Shown here in pieces: positions 42,973 to 51,714 of a stretch of DNA of 64,000 bases. Both the position numbers and the translations under genes were made by a program. Each line of letters begins with the position of its first letter. Positions within the stretch are counted from its first letter, which is position 1. Below the pieces are notes generated by a model, which was not told the origin of the DNA, ran no database searches, and worked only from the letters and a program-made list of their open reading frames with translations. Source of the stretch: Lachnospiraceae bacterium (lineage in GTDB: Bacteria > Bacillota > Clostridia > Lachnospirales > Lachnospiraceae); assembly GCA_017634455.1 (NCBI GenBank), contig JAGBNK010000018.1, positions 1 to 64,000 of the forward strand, in the 5' to 3' direction.

Positions 42973-43976
42973 CAAAACATAAGTTGGTAGTGTGCGATAT
43001 GGATGAGGCTTATGTGGAGGCCTTTGCTGCATATCTACTAGAGCGTTTGGAAGATGTGACAATTAGTACTTATACCGATACATCGGATTTCCTGCAGGGA
43101 GACGGGAATGTATATGATATAGGAATTCTGGGCAAGGAATTTCTATATGTAATGGCTGATAGCAATATGGACAATATTCGAGAGAAGCTGTATCTCTGTG
43201 ATGAGCGAGTGGCTGAGGAATTTGAATATTTGCCAATGGTTTATAAATATCAGTCCATGGAGATTGTGGAGGAGATGCTCAAGCGAATAAATATGAAGAT
43301 TGGTGGAAGTCAATGGAAGAATAGAGATATTGATTTGAAAATGACAGGAATATATTCTCCTGTGGCACACGAGCTACAGATGCCCTTTGGACTGGCATTG
43401 TGTCAGGCATATAGCGAAGGCGGCAGAATACTGTATGTGGATATAGAGGAGCTGAGTATAATGCAGTCCTTGATGCACAGGGAAGGCGGCAAGAATATGC
43501 AGGACTTTTTCTTCTATATGAAGCAGGACAAAGAGGTAAGTCTGGGAGACTTCGTTGCCACATTTATGGGAATAGATTACATAAGACCATTTAACAATCC
43601 TGAGGAACTAAATGAGATAACAGGTGAGGATTGGCAGGGATTCTTTGAGGTGATTTCAAGAGGGGGCTATGACAGAGTGGTGGTTTTGTTTGGAAGAGCC
43701 ATACAGGGCTTTGCACATATATTAAGCGACTTTGACGAGCTGATTATACTTACCAAGCAGGGTGATTATTATCAGAGAAGTAATGAATGTTTCCTGGATT
43801 ATCTCAGAAAATTAAACTTACAAATCAAGATGGACAAGATAACTTTGCCTATGAATGCATCTAATCTCAATGCAGGTAATTTTATTTTAGAAGAGCTGGT
43901 GCAGGGCAATCTGGGAATGTATGTGAGGCGCCAGGTAATGAACAGAGAATCAGGTGTTGTAAATGGAGTGGCATAG
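42969..43976 (+). CDS. tadZ: TadZ/CpaE-like pilus localisation protein
   Basis: 335 residues from GTG 42969, which overlaps the previous TGA (GTGA) and follows AGGAGGGGG; the ATG at 42921 is inside the upstream gene. N-terminal receiver-like domain (VVCDMDEAYVEAFAAYL), then a MinD/ParA-like domain (GIYSPVAHELQMPFGLALC, RILYVDIEEL). The P-loop is degenerate, lacking GKT, so ATP hydrolysis is doubtful. TadZ directs the pilus machine to its cell site. Ends inside the tadA start. Confidence 0.8.
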   Translation: MTKHKLVVCDMDEAYVEAFAAYLLERLEDVTISTYTDTSDFLQGDGNVYDIGILGKEFLYVMADSNMDNIREKLYLCDERVAEEFEYLPMVYKYQSMEIVEEMLKRINMKIGGSQWKNRDIDLKMTGIYSPVAHELQMPFGLALCQAYSEGGRILYVDIEELSIMQSLMHREGGKNMQDFFFYMKQDKEVSLGDFVATFMGIDYIRPFNNPEELNEITGEDWQGFFEVISRGGYDRVVVLFGRAIQGFAHILSDFDELIILTKQGDYYQRSNECFLDYLRKLNLQIKMDKITLPMNASNLNAGNFILEELVQGNLGMYVRRQVMNRESGVVNGVA

Positions 43977-45195
43977 GCAGCAGGATGTTTTGGAAGAAGA
44001 TGTGAGAACTTATGTATTGCAGAGAGTGGACTTATCCAGAGATGTGTCTGATGCAGAGCTGTTAGAGATGATTCAGAATCGAATCTGCACTTTGTCAGAG
44101 GAAATTCATCTCACTATTGAGAGAAGACTTGAGATACAGAGACGAGTCTTTCACAGTTTAAGGAAGCTGGATGTGCTGGAGGATTTGCTGGCAGACAAGG
44201 CTATAACTGAGATTATGATAAATGGGCCAGATCATATTTTTATTGAGAAGCATGGCAAGGTATATGAGAGTGGTTATCATTTCACATCCAGGGAAAAGCT
44301 TGAGGATGTGATACAGAAAATAGCTGGGGCCAACAACAAAATGGCCAATGAGACTCATCCCATAATTGATACCAGGTTGTCTGATGGCAGCAGGGTGAAT
44401 ATTGTATTGCCGCCAATTGCTGTGGATTATCCAGTGATTTCCATAAGGAAGTTTCCAGATGATTATATTACTATGGCTAAACTTATGGAGTATGAATCAT
44501 TATCCCAGGAAGTGAACGACTTTATATGTAAGCTGGTACAGGCTGGCTACAATATCTTTGTGTCAGGGGGGACTGGTTCTGGGAAGACAACATTTCTCAA
44601 CGCTATGGCGGAGTACATTCCCTCGGATGAGAGGGTGGTAACCATAGAGGACTCTGCAGAATTGAACCTGGTATCTATACAGAACCTTGTGCGATTGGAA
44701 GCTCGAGATGCGACTATGGAGGGTAAATACGAAATCTCTATAAGAGAACTGCTGAGAGCATCCTTGAGAATGAGGCCGGATAGAATAATAGTGGGAGAAT
44801 GCAGAGGGGCAGAGGCCCTGGAGATGTTGCAGGCATTTAATACAGGACATGATGGAAGTTTCAGTACCGGTCATGCCAATTCTGCCAGAGATATGGTATC
44901 CAGACTTGAGACTATGGTGCTTATGTCTGGAGAGATACCAATAGTATCAGTGAGAAGTCAAATTGCTTCTGCGGTGGATATTATCATTCATTTGGGCAGA
45001 CTTAGGGATAAGAGCAGGAAACTGTTGGAAATATCAGAGGTTACAGGTCTTAGGAACAACGAAGTACAATTATCTACATTATATAAGTTTAGAGAGACAT
45101 CATATGATGGGAGGATTAGTGGTGTTTGGGAGCGGATAGAAAAATTAAAAAACACGGAGAAATTACAGAGGGCAGGAATAAAACTTACGATGTAA
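43963..45195 (+). CDS. tadA: Type IVb pilus/secretion ATPase TadA (CpaF family)
   Basis: 410 residues. N-terminal helical domain, then EIMINGPDHIFIEKHGK, Walker A SGGTGSGKTT (about residue 200), the Asp box TIEDSAELNL, and Walker B RIIVGECRGAEALEML with the His box TGHDGSFSTGHANS. A hexameric motor powering Flp pilus assembly. ATG 43963 overlaps the tadZ end by 14 bases. Confidence 0.96.
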   Translation: MEWHRQQDVLEEDVRTYVLQRVDLSRDVSDAELLEMIQNRICTLSEEIHLTIERRLEIQRRVFHSLRKLDVLEDLLADKAITEIMINGPDHIFIEKHGKVYESGYHFTSREKLEDVIQKIAGANNKMANETHPIIDTRLSDGSRVNIVLPPIAVDYPVISIRKFPDDYITMAKLMEYESLSQEVNDFICKLVQAGYNIFVSGGTGSGKTTFLNAMAEYIPSDERVVTIEDSAELNLVSIQNLVRLEARDATMEGKYEISIRELLRASLRMRPDRIIVGECRGAEALEMLQAFNTGHDGSFSTGHANSARDMVSRLETMVLMSGEIPIVSVRSQIASAVDIIIHLGRLRDKSRKLLEISEVTGLRNNEVQLSTLYKFRETSYDGRISGVWERIEKLKNTEKLQRAGIKLTM

Positions 45196-45896
45196 GCTGG
45201 AGGATAATTCTTAGAGATATAGCATTTACCGGTATTATAGCCTGGCTATTTTATGACTCGGTTTGGGGTATTCTGTTATTTCCAGCTGTATGCGTGGTCT
45301 ATAAGCGATTATATAATGAGGATCAATTAAGAGAGCACAAAGCCAAGGACCAAAGGGATTTTCGTGAGTTGTTGGAGCCGCTTCTAGGTTCTATGCAGGC
45401 GGGATATTCCTTTGAGAATGCCTTTATAAATGTTCAAAAGGAATTGAGCTTGGTGCTGGGAAGAGATAACAGACTTGTGGGGGCAGTGGATGAAATGAAT
45501 AGAAGGGTGAGTATGAATATGCCGGTTGAGGCGGCTTTTGAGGCTTTGGCAACAAGTTTTGATTTACAAGAGTGTTATGAGTTCGCTGAGATAATCAAAA
45601 TAGCCAAACGACTTGGGGGAGACTATAACAGAAATATTCGTTGGGCTGCTGAGAAAATAGAGGACAAGATTAGTCTGGCTGCCGATATTGAGGTTATGTT
45701 GGCGGAGAAGAAATTAGAGCTTCGAATTATGACAATTATGCCTCTACTTATAATGGCATATATTAAAGTTGGATCAGGGGAGATTATAAGTGCCATGTAT
45801 CACAATATTATAGGTGTATCTGTTATGACCATATGTCTGGTCTTGTACGTAGCTATGATTAAGTGGGCAAAAAGAATTATAGCAATTGAGATATAA
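45126..45896 (+). CDS. tadB: Tad pilus assembly membrane protein TadB (T2SSF domain)
   Basis: 256 residues, overlapping tadA by 70 bases if TTG 45126 (GGGAGG eleven bases upstream) is used; no better start occurs later before helix 1. Two N-terminal helices, then the T2SSF-like cytoplasmic domain (EPLLGSMQAGYSFENAF, EFAEIIKIAKRLGGDY), and two C-terminal helices. Inner-membrane platform for the pilus. Confidence 0.88.
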   Translation: MGADRKIKKHGEITEGRNKTYDVSWRIILRDIAFTGIIAWLFYDSVWGILLFPAVCVVYKRLYNEDQLREHKAKDQRDFRELLEPLLGSMQAGYSFENAFINVQKELSLVLGRDNRLVGAVDEMNRRVSMNMPVEAAFEALATSFDLQECYEFAEIIKIAKRLGGDYNRNIRWAAEKIEDKISLAADIEVMLAEKKLELRIMTIMPLLIMAYIKVGSGEIISAMYHNIIGVSVMTICLVLYVAMIKWAKRIIAIEI

Positions 45897-45913
45897 ATTG
45901 AGGGAGGGTTAAC

Positions 45914-47170
45914 TTGTTAGTATGTATTATATGTCTTGTTGCGGCCGTGATTTTATGCAGGAAACTTGTTAAGGACGGGATTATAAAAGAAAAGAAGACA
46001 ATATATATCTTGATGGCTATTGAAATAGTGGGGCTGGTAATGGTTATAGCCAGCGGATTGAAAAATCTGAGTGTATCAAAATCCTCTATCCTGCGGCCGG
46101 AGGCAGGAGAGGGAGAGGAAATATTAGAATATGAAGTTGAAACTTCTGATTACAATGGCCCTGTGGAGATAACTGTTGATGATAAGACTCTGTCGAATGA
46201 GGAGATTGAGAAGCTTTTTCAGAAGGCAATAGAGGAAATAGATTCTAGCATCCTTGGGGAGAATGCCAATCTGAACGAGGTGGTAAAACCTCTAAATCCC
46301 AAGAGATCTTATTGTAATAAGTTAGTGAAGGCAACATGGGAATTTGGAGATGGAGATGTGATTATGTCTGATGGTCAGATTGATTATACTCAGGTGGATA
46401 AATCTCAGATTATACCAGTGAAAGTATTGCTGAAATGTGAGGGAGTAGAATACTTATATTCCTTTGATTTACAGATTGTGCCGCCAGGTGTGACAAGCAG
46501 AGCTGGCATAGAAGCTTATGTGAATAAATATGTAGGAAATGAGAAATCCGAAAAGGTTAATTTACCCGGAGAAGTTGGTTCAGAGAAGATAAAATGGAAG
46601 CTTCCAAAACAGTATGATGGATTAATCCTGATGGCGTTGGGATTGGTATTTATTATTATGATACCTTATATAGAAGCATACATGGGTCAGAAAGAGGTGG
46701 CGGCTCGGCAGCAGCAAATGGAACTTGAGTATCCTAATATTGTAGGCCAGTTAGCTATATATATTGGTGTTGGGTTAGGTATTAGGGATGCCATAAGAAG
46801 AATCGGGAAGAGTTATGAAAATGAAAATATAGAGAATTGTTATGGCAAGAAGATAATTGTGGAGCTGAGTCGCGAGCTTGAGGACGGAGTTTCAGAATAT
46901 GTAGCTATGGAACATATGGCCAATAAGAGCAATAACAAGAATTACAGGAAGCTGGCATTGCTATTACAACAAACAGGTAGACAGGGTAATGAGAAGCTGG
47001 TTGAGGCTTTGGAGAGAGAGGATATATTGGCTTTTGAGATGAGACAGAATAATGCTAAAAAGGCTGGGGAGGAAGCCTCAACTAAGCTGCTGTTTCCTAT
47101 GGTTGGATTGTTTGTTGTCATAATGATTATGGTTATAGTTCCGGCCTTACTTAAGATGCAGAGCTTATAA
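45914..47170 (+). CDS. TadC-like T2SSF membrane protein with large extracytoplasmic domain
   Basis: 418 residues. One or two N-terminal helices, then a soluble domain (residues about 60-240) with a GPVEITVDDKTLS beta-rich start and VKVLLKCEGVEYLYSFDLQIVPP, before a helix. The C-terminal T2SSF part follows (QQMELEYPNIVGQLAIYIGVG, RKLALLLQQTGRQG) with a final helix. The inserted ectodomain is absent from ordinary TadC. TTG start with GGGAGGG. Confidence 0.82.
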   Translation: MLVCIICLVAAVILCRKLVKDGIIKEKKTIYILMAIEIVGLVMVIASGLKNLSVSKSSILRPEAGEGEEILEYEVETSDYNGPVEITVDDKTLSNEEIEKLFQKAIEEIDSSILGENANLNEVVKPLNPKRSYCNKLVKATWEFGDGDVIMSDGQIDYTQVDKSQIIPVKVLLKCEGVEYLYSFDLQIVPPGVTSRAGIEAYVNKYVGNEKSEKVNLPGEVGSEKIKWKLPKQYDGLILMALGLVFIIMIPYIEAYMGQKEVAARQQQMELEYPNIVGQLAIYIGVGLGIRDAIRRIGKSYENENIENCYGKKIIVELSRELEDGVSEYVAMEHMANKSNNKNYRKLALLLQQTGRQGNEKLVEALEREDILAFEMRQNNAKKAGEEASTKLLFPMVGLFVVIMIMVIVPALLKMQSL

Positions 47171-47195
47171 TGCTATAAGAAATGGAGGAGAGAGT

Positions 47196-47366
47196 ATGGA
47201 GAATAATATTAGAGATTTTATAAATGAGGAGACGGGTGCTTCCACCCTGGAGGTTGCTTTGCTTCTTTTGGCGGCCGTGGCAGCGGTTTTGATATTCCGT
47301 TCTCAGATTTTAAGTTTGATTAACAGTATATTCAAATCAATCCGGGATCAGGTTGAAGAGTTTTGA
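47196..47366 (+). CDS. Flp1-like type IVb pilin
   Basis: 56 residues, too short for ordinary gene callers. MENNIRDFINEETGASTLEVALLLLAAVAAV: a short polar leader, a cleavage site like GxSxxEVxLL (Glu at +5 of the mature chain), then the long hydrophobic helix. This is the structural pilin processed by the A24 peptidases. SD GGAGGAGAG. Stop overlaps the next ATG by one base (TGATG). Confidence 0.88.
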   Translation: MENNIRDFINEETGASTLEVALLLLAAVAAVLIFRSQILSLINSIFKSIRDQVEEF

Positions 47367-48817
47367 TGAGGCAGGATAATAGGGGGAGCATAGCAATCTT
47401 TATGGCGTTGATATTGCTGGTGTTAACTAATCTGTTCTTCTCTATGGTGGAGGCTGTGCGTATATATGAGTACCATATGGAGGCTCGGGTGCTGGCATCA
47501 AAATTATGTGCAGATGCATTTTCAGAGTATGAGCCATATATGTGGCAGGAATATGGAATACTGGGGCTGGATATGGCATATGGCCATAGTACTGCTACTA
47601 CTGCAAATGTAGAAAATCGCATGATTGATTTTGCTGAAGACAGACGTAATCTGGAAGTGACTGATGTTACCATAGATAGTTATGGATTGCTGACAGATGA
47701 TGGTGGCAAACCATTTATCAAGCAATGCGCTATGGCGGCCCTTGCTATGCTGTCCCAGGAGGCTCTTGATAAGCTGCAGGCACAGACTCAGGCAGTGTCG
47801 GAAATTCTGGATGAAGACATGGATATAGATGACATGGTTGGACGAGGAGTTGATGCCATAGAGGAGGCTCAGGCTTCTATAGAATCTACAGATGACAATG
47901 AGAAGGAGCCAGACACACAGATAAGTATTTCGAAGGAAAATAATCCTATAGAAATATATCGCACAATAAAAGAACAGGGGTGGGTTGGCCTTGTTCTTGG
48001 GGAGAGAGAGTTGTCTGAGAAAGTTCTCTCTGATGAATCAGTAGTATCAAAGCGGGAGTTGAGGCAAGGTAGCAGTGATAATCCCATACAGGTAAATATG
48101 GCAGATTATTGCCTGTATGGATGGTATTTAGGACAGCAGTTTGGCAATTATTCATCTGTGAAAGAAGGCCGATGTCTGGATTATGAAATGGAATATATTG
48201 TGGCAGGAGGTAGCAGTGATCGGGATAATATAGCAGCTGTAGTTTTGCGGCTGTTAGCTATAAGAGAGTTATGTAATATTTCTACCATTATGACCAATGA
48301 GACTATGGTTCAGCAGGCTTATGCGGTAGCGGTATCCATAGCAGGAGTGACAGGTGTGCCGGCCATAATTGAGCCAGTGAAAATAGCAGTGATAGCCATA
48401 TGGGCATTGCTGGAAAGTATACTGGATGTGAGAGCATTGGTAAATGGCAAGAAGATTCCAATTATTAAGACCTATGGGGAGTGGACCAGTCGGGTAGAAA
48501 ATCTTGGAAGCTGTCTGTCTATGGAGGCATCTGCCAAGGAAAGTGAGAATGGTATTGGTTATGGTACATATCTGTATATATTTCTTATATTAATTGGAGA
48601 TAGCAATCGTGCATATAGACCCATGGATTTAATTGAACAAACTTTAAGAAGCCATGAGGGATTTGAGGGAACCAGGATGGATAATATGGCATATGAGATG
48701 AATATCAATTTGGAGATTCAGGGAGAACCTATTCTGTATTCATTTATGCCGTTACAACAAGCTGGAATGGAATTGTATCAATGTAATGCCTATGGAGAGA
48801 TTAGTTATATTTTATAG
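47366..48817 (+). CDS. DUF5702-family pilus-associated protein (TadG/TadE-like)
   Basis: 483 residues from ATG 47366, coupled to the pilin; TTG 47363 is also in frame. N-terminal helix with a pilin-like RGSIAIFMALILLVLTNLFF, then AEARVLASKLCADAFSEYEPYMWQEYGILGLD typical of DUF5702. Middle region is low-complexity acidic with Glu/Ser; one further hydrophobic stretch near 325-345. A minor pilin or scaffold of the pilus. Confidence 0.82.
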   Translation: MRQDNRGSIAIFMALILLVLTNLFFSMVEAVRIYEYHMEARVLASKLCADAFSEYEPYMWQEYGILGLDMAYGHSTATTANVENRMIDFAEDRRNLEVTDVTIDSYGLLTDDGGKPFIKQCAMAALAMLSQEALDKLQAQTQAVSEILDEDMDIDDMVGRGVDAIEEAQASIESTDDNEKEPDTQISISKENNPIEIYRTIKEQGWVGLVLGERELSEKVLSDESVVSKRELRQGSSDNPIQVNMADYCLYGWYLGQQFGNYSSVKEGRCLDYEMEYIVAGGSSDRDNIAAVVLRLLAIRELCNISTIMTNETMVQQAYAVAVSIAGVTGVPAIIEPVKIAVIAIWALLESILDVRALVNGKKIPIIKTYGEWTSRVENLGSCLSMEASAKESENGIGYGTYLYIFLILIGDSNRAYRPMDLIEQTLRSHEGFEGTRMDNMAYEMNINLEIQGEPILYSFMPLQQAGMELYQCNAYGEISYIL

Positions 48818-48936
48818 TTTATAGGGCAGAAGCATACAGGTGTCTTTGGCGTTTTTGGGAGTACTTGCACTATATCCCCTTGGTATCATAAATGGCAACA
48901 AAATCTCTTTATAATTATCTGACTGCTAAATAAGAA

Positions 48937-49734
48937 ATGAATTCTAACAATAATAATGTAAACGAAAAGAAACGAATAGAGACGCCTGTATGGTTCTGCC
49001 CTAGAGGTTCATATACAGTTGAGGCGGCAATTATAATGCCCTTGGTTATGTCTTTTGTGGTGGGGTGTATATTTGTAATTCAATTCTGTGTATTAAAAGC
49101 GGGAGTTCAGAGGGCACTGGATAGAACAAGTACAGAACTGGCTTGTGTAAGTAATGATTCAGAAGAAGAGATAAACCTGTTTATGGTAGGGCTGCTATGC
49201 GATGGATATATTATGACAGAGGATATTCCTAAACATTATATAGTTGGAGATGTGGCAGGAATTAATTATCTTGGAAGCAAGTTGGATGGAAATTATATTC
49301 ATTTGAAAGTAAGTTACTTTGTGAGATTTCCATTACAGATATTTGGATTGAAATTACTTCCTGTTATTCAGACATCTGATGCTAGAAAATGGGTGGGGTA
49401 TGATCCAAATGAAGGTTTAGATTCTGCACAGTATGTCTATGTAACAGAGTATGGAGAAGTATATCATTTAAACCGTAACTGCACATATCTAAATCCATCA
49501 GTGAAGGCTGTTAGTATAGCTGATATAAAAGCTCAGAGAAATAGTGATGGCAGTAGATATATGCCATGCAATCATTGCCATAGCAGAGGCCGGGCTGGAA
49601 ATACTGTATTTATTACAGATTATGGTGAGGTATACCATGCCAGCCTGGGATGTAGTGGATTGAAGAGAACAATTTATAGAAAGACATTGGAAGAGGTTCA
49701 GGGCATGGCATGTTGTAGCAAGTGTGGTGGATAG
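48937..49734 (+). CDS. TadE-like minor pilin with C-terminal Cys-rich double motif
   Basis: 265 residues. RGSYTVEAAIIMPLVMSFVVG is a prepilin-type site and helix (TadE). The C-terminal third holds two copies of a unit YVTEYGEVYHLNRNCTYL...CNHC and FITDYGEVYHASLGCSGL...CSKCG, each with Tyr-Gly-Glu-Val-Tyr-His and Cys at matching places, probably metal-binding. No clear ribosome site precedes ATG 48937. The 119 bases upstream hold no gene. Confidence 0.8.
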   Translation: MNSNNNNVNEKKRIETPVWFCPRGSYTVEAAIIMPLVMSFVVGCIFVIQFCVLKAGVQRALDRTSTELACVSNDSEEEINLFMVGLLCDGYIMTEDIPKHYIVGDVAGINYLGSKLDGNYIHLKVSYFVRFPLQIFGLKLLPVIQTSDARKWVGYDPNEGLDSAQYVYVTEYGEVYHLNRNCTYLNPSVKAVSIADIKAQRNSDGSRYMPCNHCHSRGRAGNTVFITDYGEVYHASLGCSGLKRTIYRKTLEEVQGMACCSKCGG

Positions 49735-49739
49735 TTGAT

Positions 49740-50186
49740 ATGGATAATGTGAAGGTAGTTATAGTGGGAATTATGCTTCTTATATGTGCCGTGGAGGATA
49801 TGTACTATAAGAAGTTACATGTGGCTTTGTTGGCAGCCTATGGAGTTGCTGGATTTGTGATTTATATAATGGATGGAGCCATGTCTATATTGGACTTCTC
49901 AGGTGGAATGGGAATTGGTTTTATACTGATACTTCTGTCTTACTTATCTAGAGGAGCAATTGGTCTGGGGGATGGAATATTATTTGTTATAACAGGTATG
50001 TATCTGGGGGCTGCAGTCAATATGATATTACTTTGGACTGCCTTGATTATTGCAGGACTTTGGGCTCTGTTTAGTATAGTTGTATTAAAAAGAAATAAGA
50101 AATATGAGATTCCTTTTGCCCCAATGGTTTTCCTTGCCTATTTCATAATCTGTATAAATGGAGCTGGAGGAGTAGGAAATGTGTGA
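49740..50186 (+). CDS. Second prepilin peptidase, A24 family
   Basis: 148 residues from ATG 49740, six bases after the previous stop. Asp residues in CAVEDMYYKKLH and GLGDGILFV are the A24 catalytic pair. Eight bases overlap the next gene. Two A24 genes in one Tad operon suggest different substrates, e.g. the Flp pilin versus TadE-like proteins. Confidence 0.85.
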   Translation: MDNVKVVIVGIMLLICAVEDMYYKKLHVALLAAYGVAGFVIYIMDGAMSILDFSGGMGIGFILILLSYLSRGAIGLGDGILFVITGMYLGAAVNMILLWTALIIAGLWALFSIVVLKRNKKYEIPFAPMVFLAYFIICINGAGGVGNV

Positions 50187-50418
50187 GATTAGAAATTTTT
50201 TATATAAGATTCTGAGGCTTAAACTATCTGGCAGTTTGGTGGTGGAAGGCTCATGGATAATGTCAATTTGTCTGGTGTTAGTTGGAATGGGAATTCTGCT
50301 GGGATATAGAGTATATGCCCAGTCGGTGAATTATATTTTGAGTGAAATTCCTCAAGTTGATGTTGTGAGGAATTTTCGCATTGCAACTACAGTCAAGGAT
50401 TTAATTAATCAGCAGTAG
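50179..50418 (+). CDS. Small TadE-like pseudopilin
   Basis: 79 residues. SGSLVVEGSWIMSICLVLVGMGILLG is a pilin-type segment with Glu near the start of the helix. Short soluble C-terminus (VVRNFRIATTVKDL). Overlaps the prepilin peptidase gene by eight bases. Confidence 0.75.
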   Translation: MCEIRNFLYKILRLKLSGSLVVEGSWIMSICLVLVGMGILLGYRVYAQSVNYILSEIPQVDVVRNFRIATTVKDLINQQ

Positions 50419-50438
50419 CATGGAGGGGAGTGCGGCTT

Positions 50439-51650
50439 ATGGAAGTGTCTTATAAGAGAACTTATAAGGAGAGCTATCTAATAATTACAGGAACTTTAGG
50501 TAGTTATCAGTATGAGGAAATGATGTTAAAGGAGAATGAACTCAAGACGTTGCTTACGTTTTATACTATGGATGTAAATGGTAAGACACAGTTTTGGTAT
50601 GACATATCTTCCAAGCAATCTATTAAGGATTACTTAGAACAGAATCCTATATCCTTTGAATTGTTAATCAGGATATTTGCTGCAATTATGGTTGCTTTTG
50701 AAGAGGTGGCGAAATACTTACTGCGGACGGAACATATACTCTTAAGTGCAGAGACAATATATGTAAGTCGTCAGGAGGGTCAGGAAGTTTATCTGTGTTA
50801 TTATCCGGGTGACCAGGATGGGAAGTGTGGATTATCGGATTTTATGAATCATATAATAGGAGTTTTGGATTACGCAGATGATGATTTGACCAGGCTATGT
50901 TACAGTCTCTACGAAATGACTTTGGATGAGCATACTACCATTGGAGATTTATATGAATATATACAGGAGAATTTGCCAGAGGATTATATTCAAGCTTCTA
51001 ACATGCAAAGAGGAAATTCCACGGGAAATAATTGTGCTCTGCAAAAGGAGGAGCATATATATGCAGAAGGTGATGAGCACATAGATTCTGTGGAAAATGT
51101 AGTGCCTTATGATGATATGGAAGAGCCTGCGGAAGAGGAAGTGGCCCAGAGGGAGTTTGATTTTGGAGGCAATGTATTAGAGGAAATATTTAACAGAATC
51201 AGAAGTAAAGGCCTAGAGATATATGACATGATAATGAGCTGGCAGAAGGGCAAGAAGGATAGGAAGGAAGATAATAAGCCTCTGGAAAATGATTTGATAA
51301 TAGAGCCGGAGCCTGTGGAATGTGAGCCTACGGTATTTCTTGGAGCTAAGAGCAACAAGGTATATGGAAGTCTTCGGTATATCGGAAATGAGAAGGAGTC
51401 CGATTATATTATCGATAGTAATATTTTCAGAATAGGAACTCATGGGGCCAATGATGCCTGCCTGAATTCTCAGACAGTAAGTAGACATCATGCCAAGATT
51501 AATGAAATAGATAACCATTTCTATATACAGGATTTGAACTCCACCAATGGCACATTTCTCAATGATATTATGTTGAATTACAGTCAGAGCTATGAGCTGA
51601 ATCCTGGGGATAGAATAACCTTTGCAGATGTGCCTTATATCTTCTCCTAA
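50439..51650 (+). CDS. DUF6382/FHA-domain protein of the Tad operon
   Basis: 403 residues from ATG 50439 (GGAGGGGA upstream; GTG 50430 overlaps that site). Residues 1-170 match the DUF6382 pattern (YKESYLIITGTLGSYQYEE, YDISSKQSIKDYL). A charged linker of about 100 residues follows. The C-terminal FHA domain has FRIGTHGANDA, VSRHHAKI and DLNSTNGTFLN, the phosphothreonine-binding loops. Probably couples Ser/Thr kinase signalling to pilus assembly. Confidence 0.85.
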   Translation: MEVSYKRTYKESYLIITGTLGSYQYEEMMLKENELKTLLTFYTMDVNGKTQFWYDISSKQSIKDYLEQNPISFELLIRIFAAIMVAFEEVAKYLLRTEHILLSAETIYVSRQEGQEVYLCYYPGDQDGKCGLSDFMNHIIGVLDYADDDLTRLCYSLYEMTLDEHTTIGDLYEYIQENLPEDYIQASNMQRGNSTGNNCALQKEEHIYAEGDEHIDSVENVVPYDDMEEPAEEEVAQREFDFGGNVLEEIFNRIRSKGLEIYDMIMSWQKGKKDRKEDNKPLENDLIIEPEPVECEPTVFLGAKSNKVYGSLRYIGNEKESDYIIDSNIFRIGTHGANDACLNSQTVSRHHAKINEIDNHFYIQDLNSTNGTFLNDIMLNYSQSYELNPGDRITFADVPYIFS

Positions 51651-51714
51651 CCTTGATTTTGATACCTAAAAATTTTATACTTGAGGGAGCAATAACTATA
51701 CATGAGGGAATGAT

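Noticed and set aside
48854-48930. Two tiny ORFs (about 24 and 13 residues) before the TadE-like gene
   Set aside because: Neither has a convincing ribosome site or likeness to pilin leaders.
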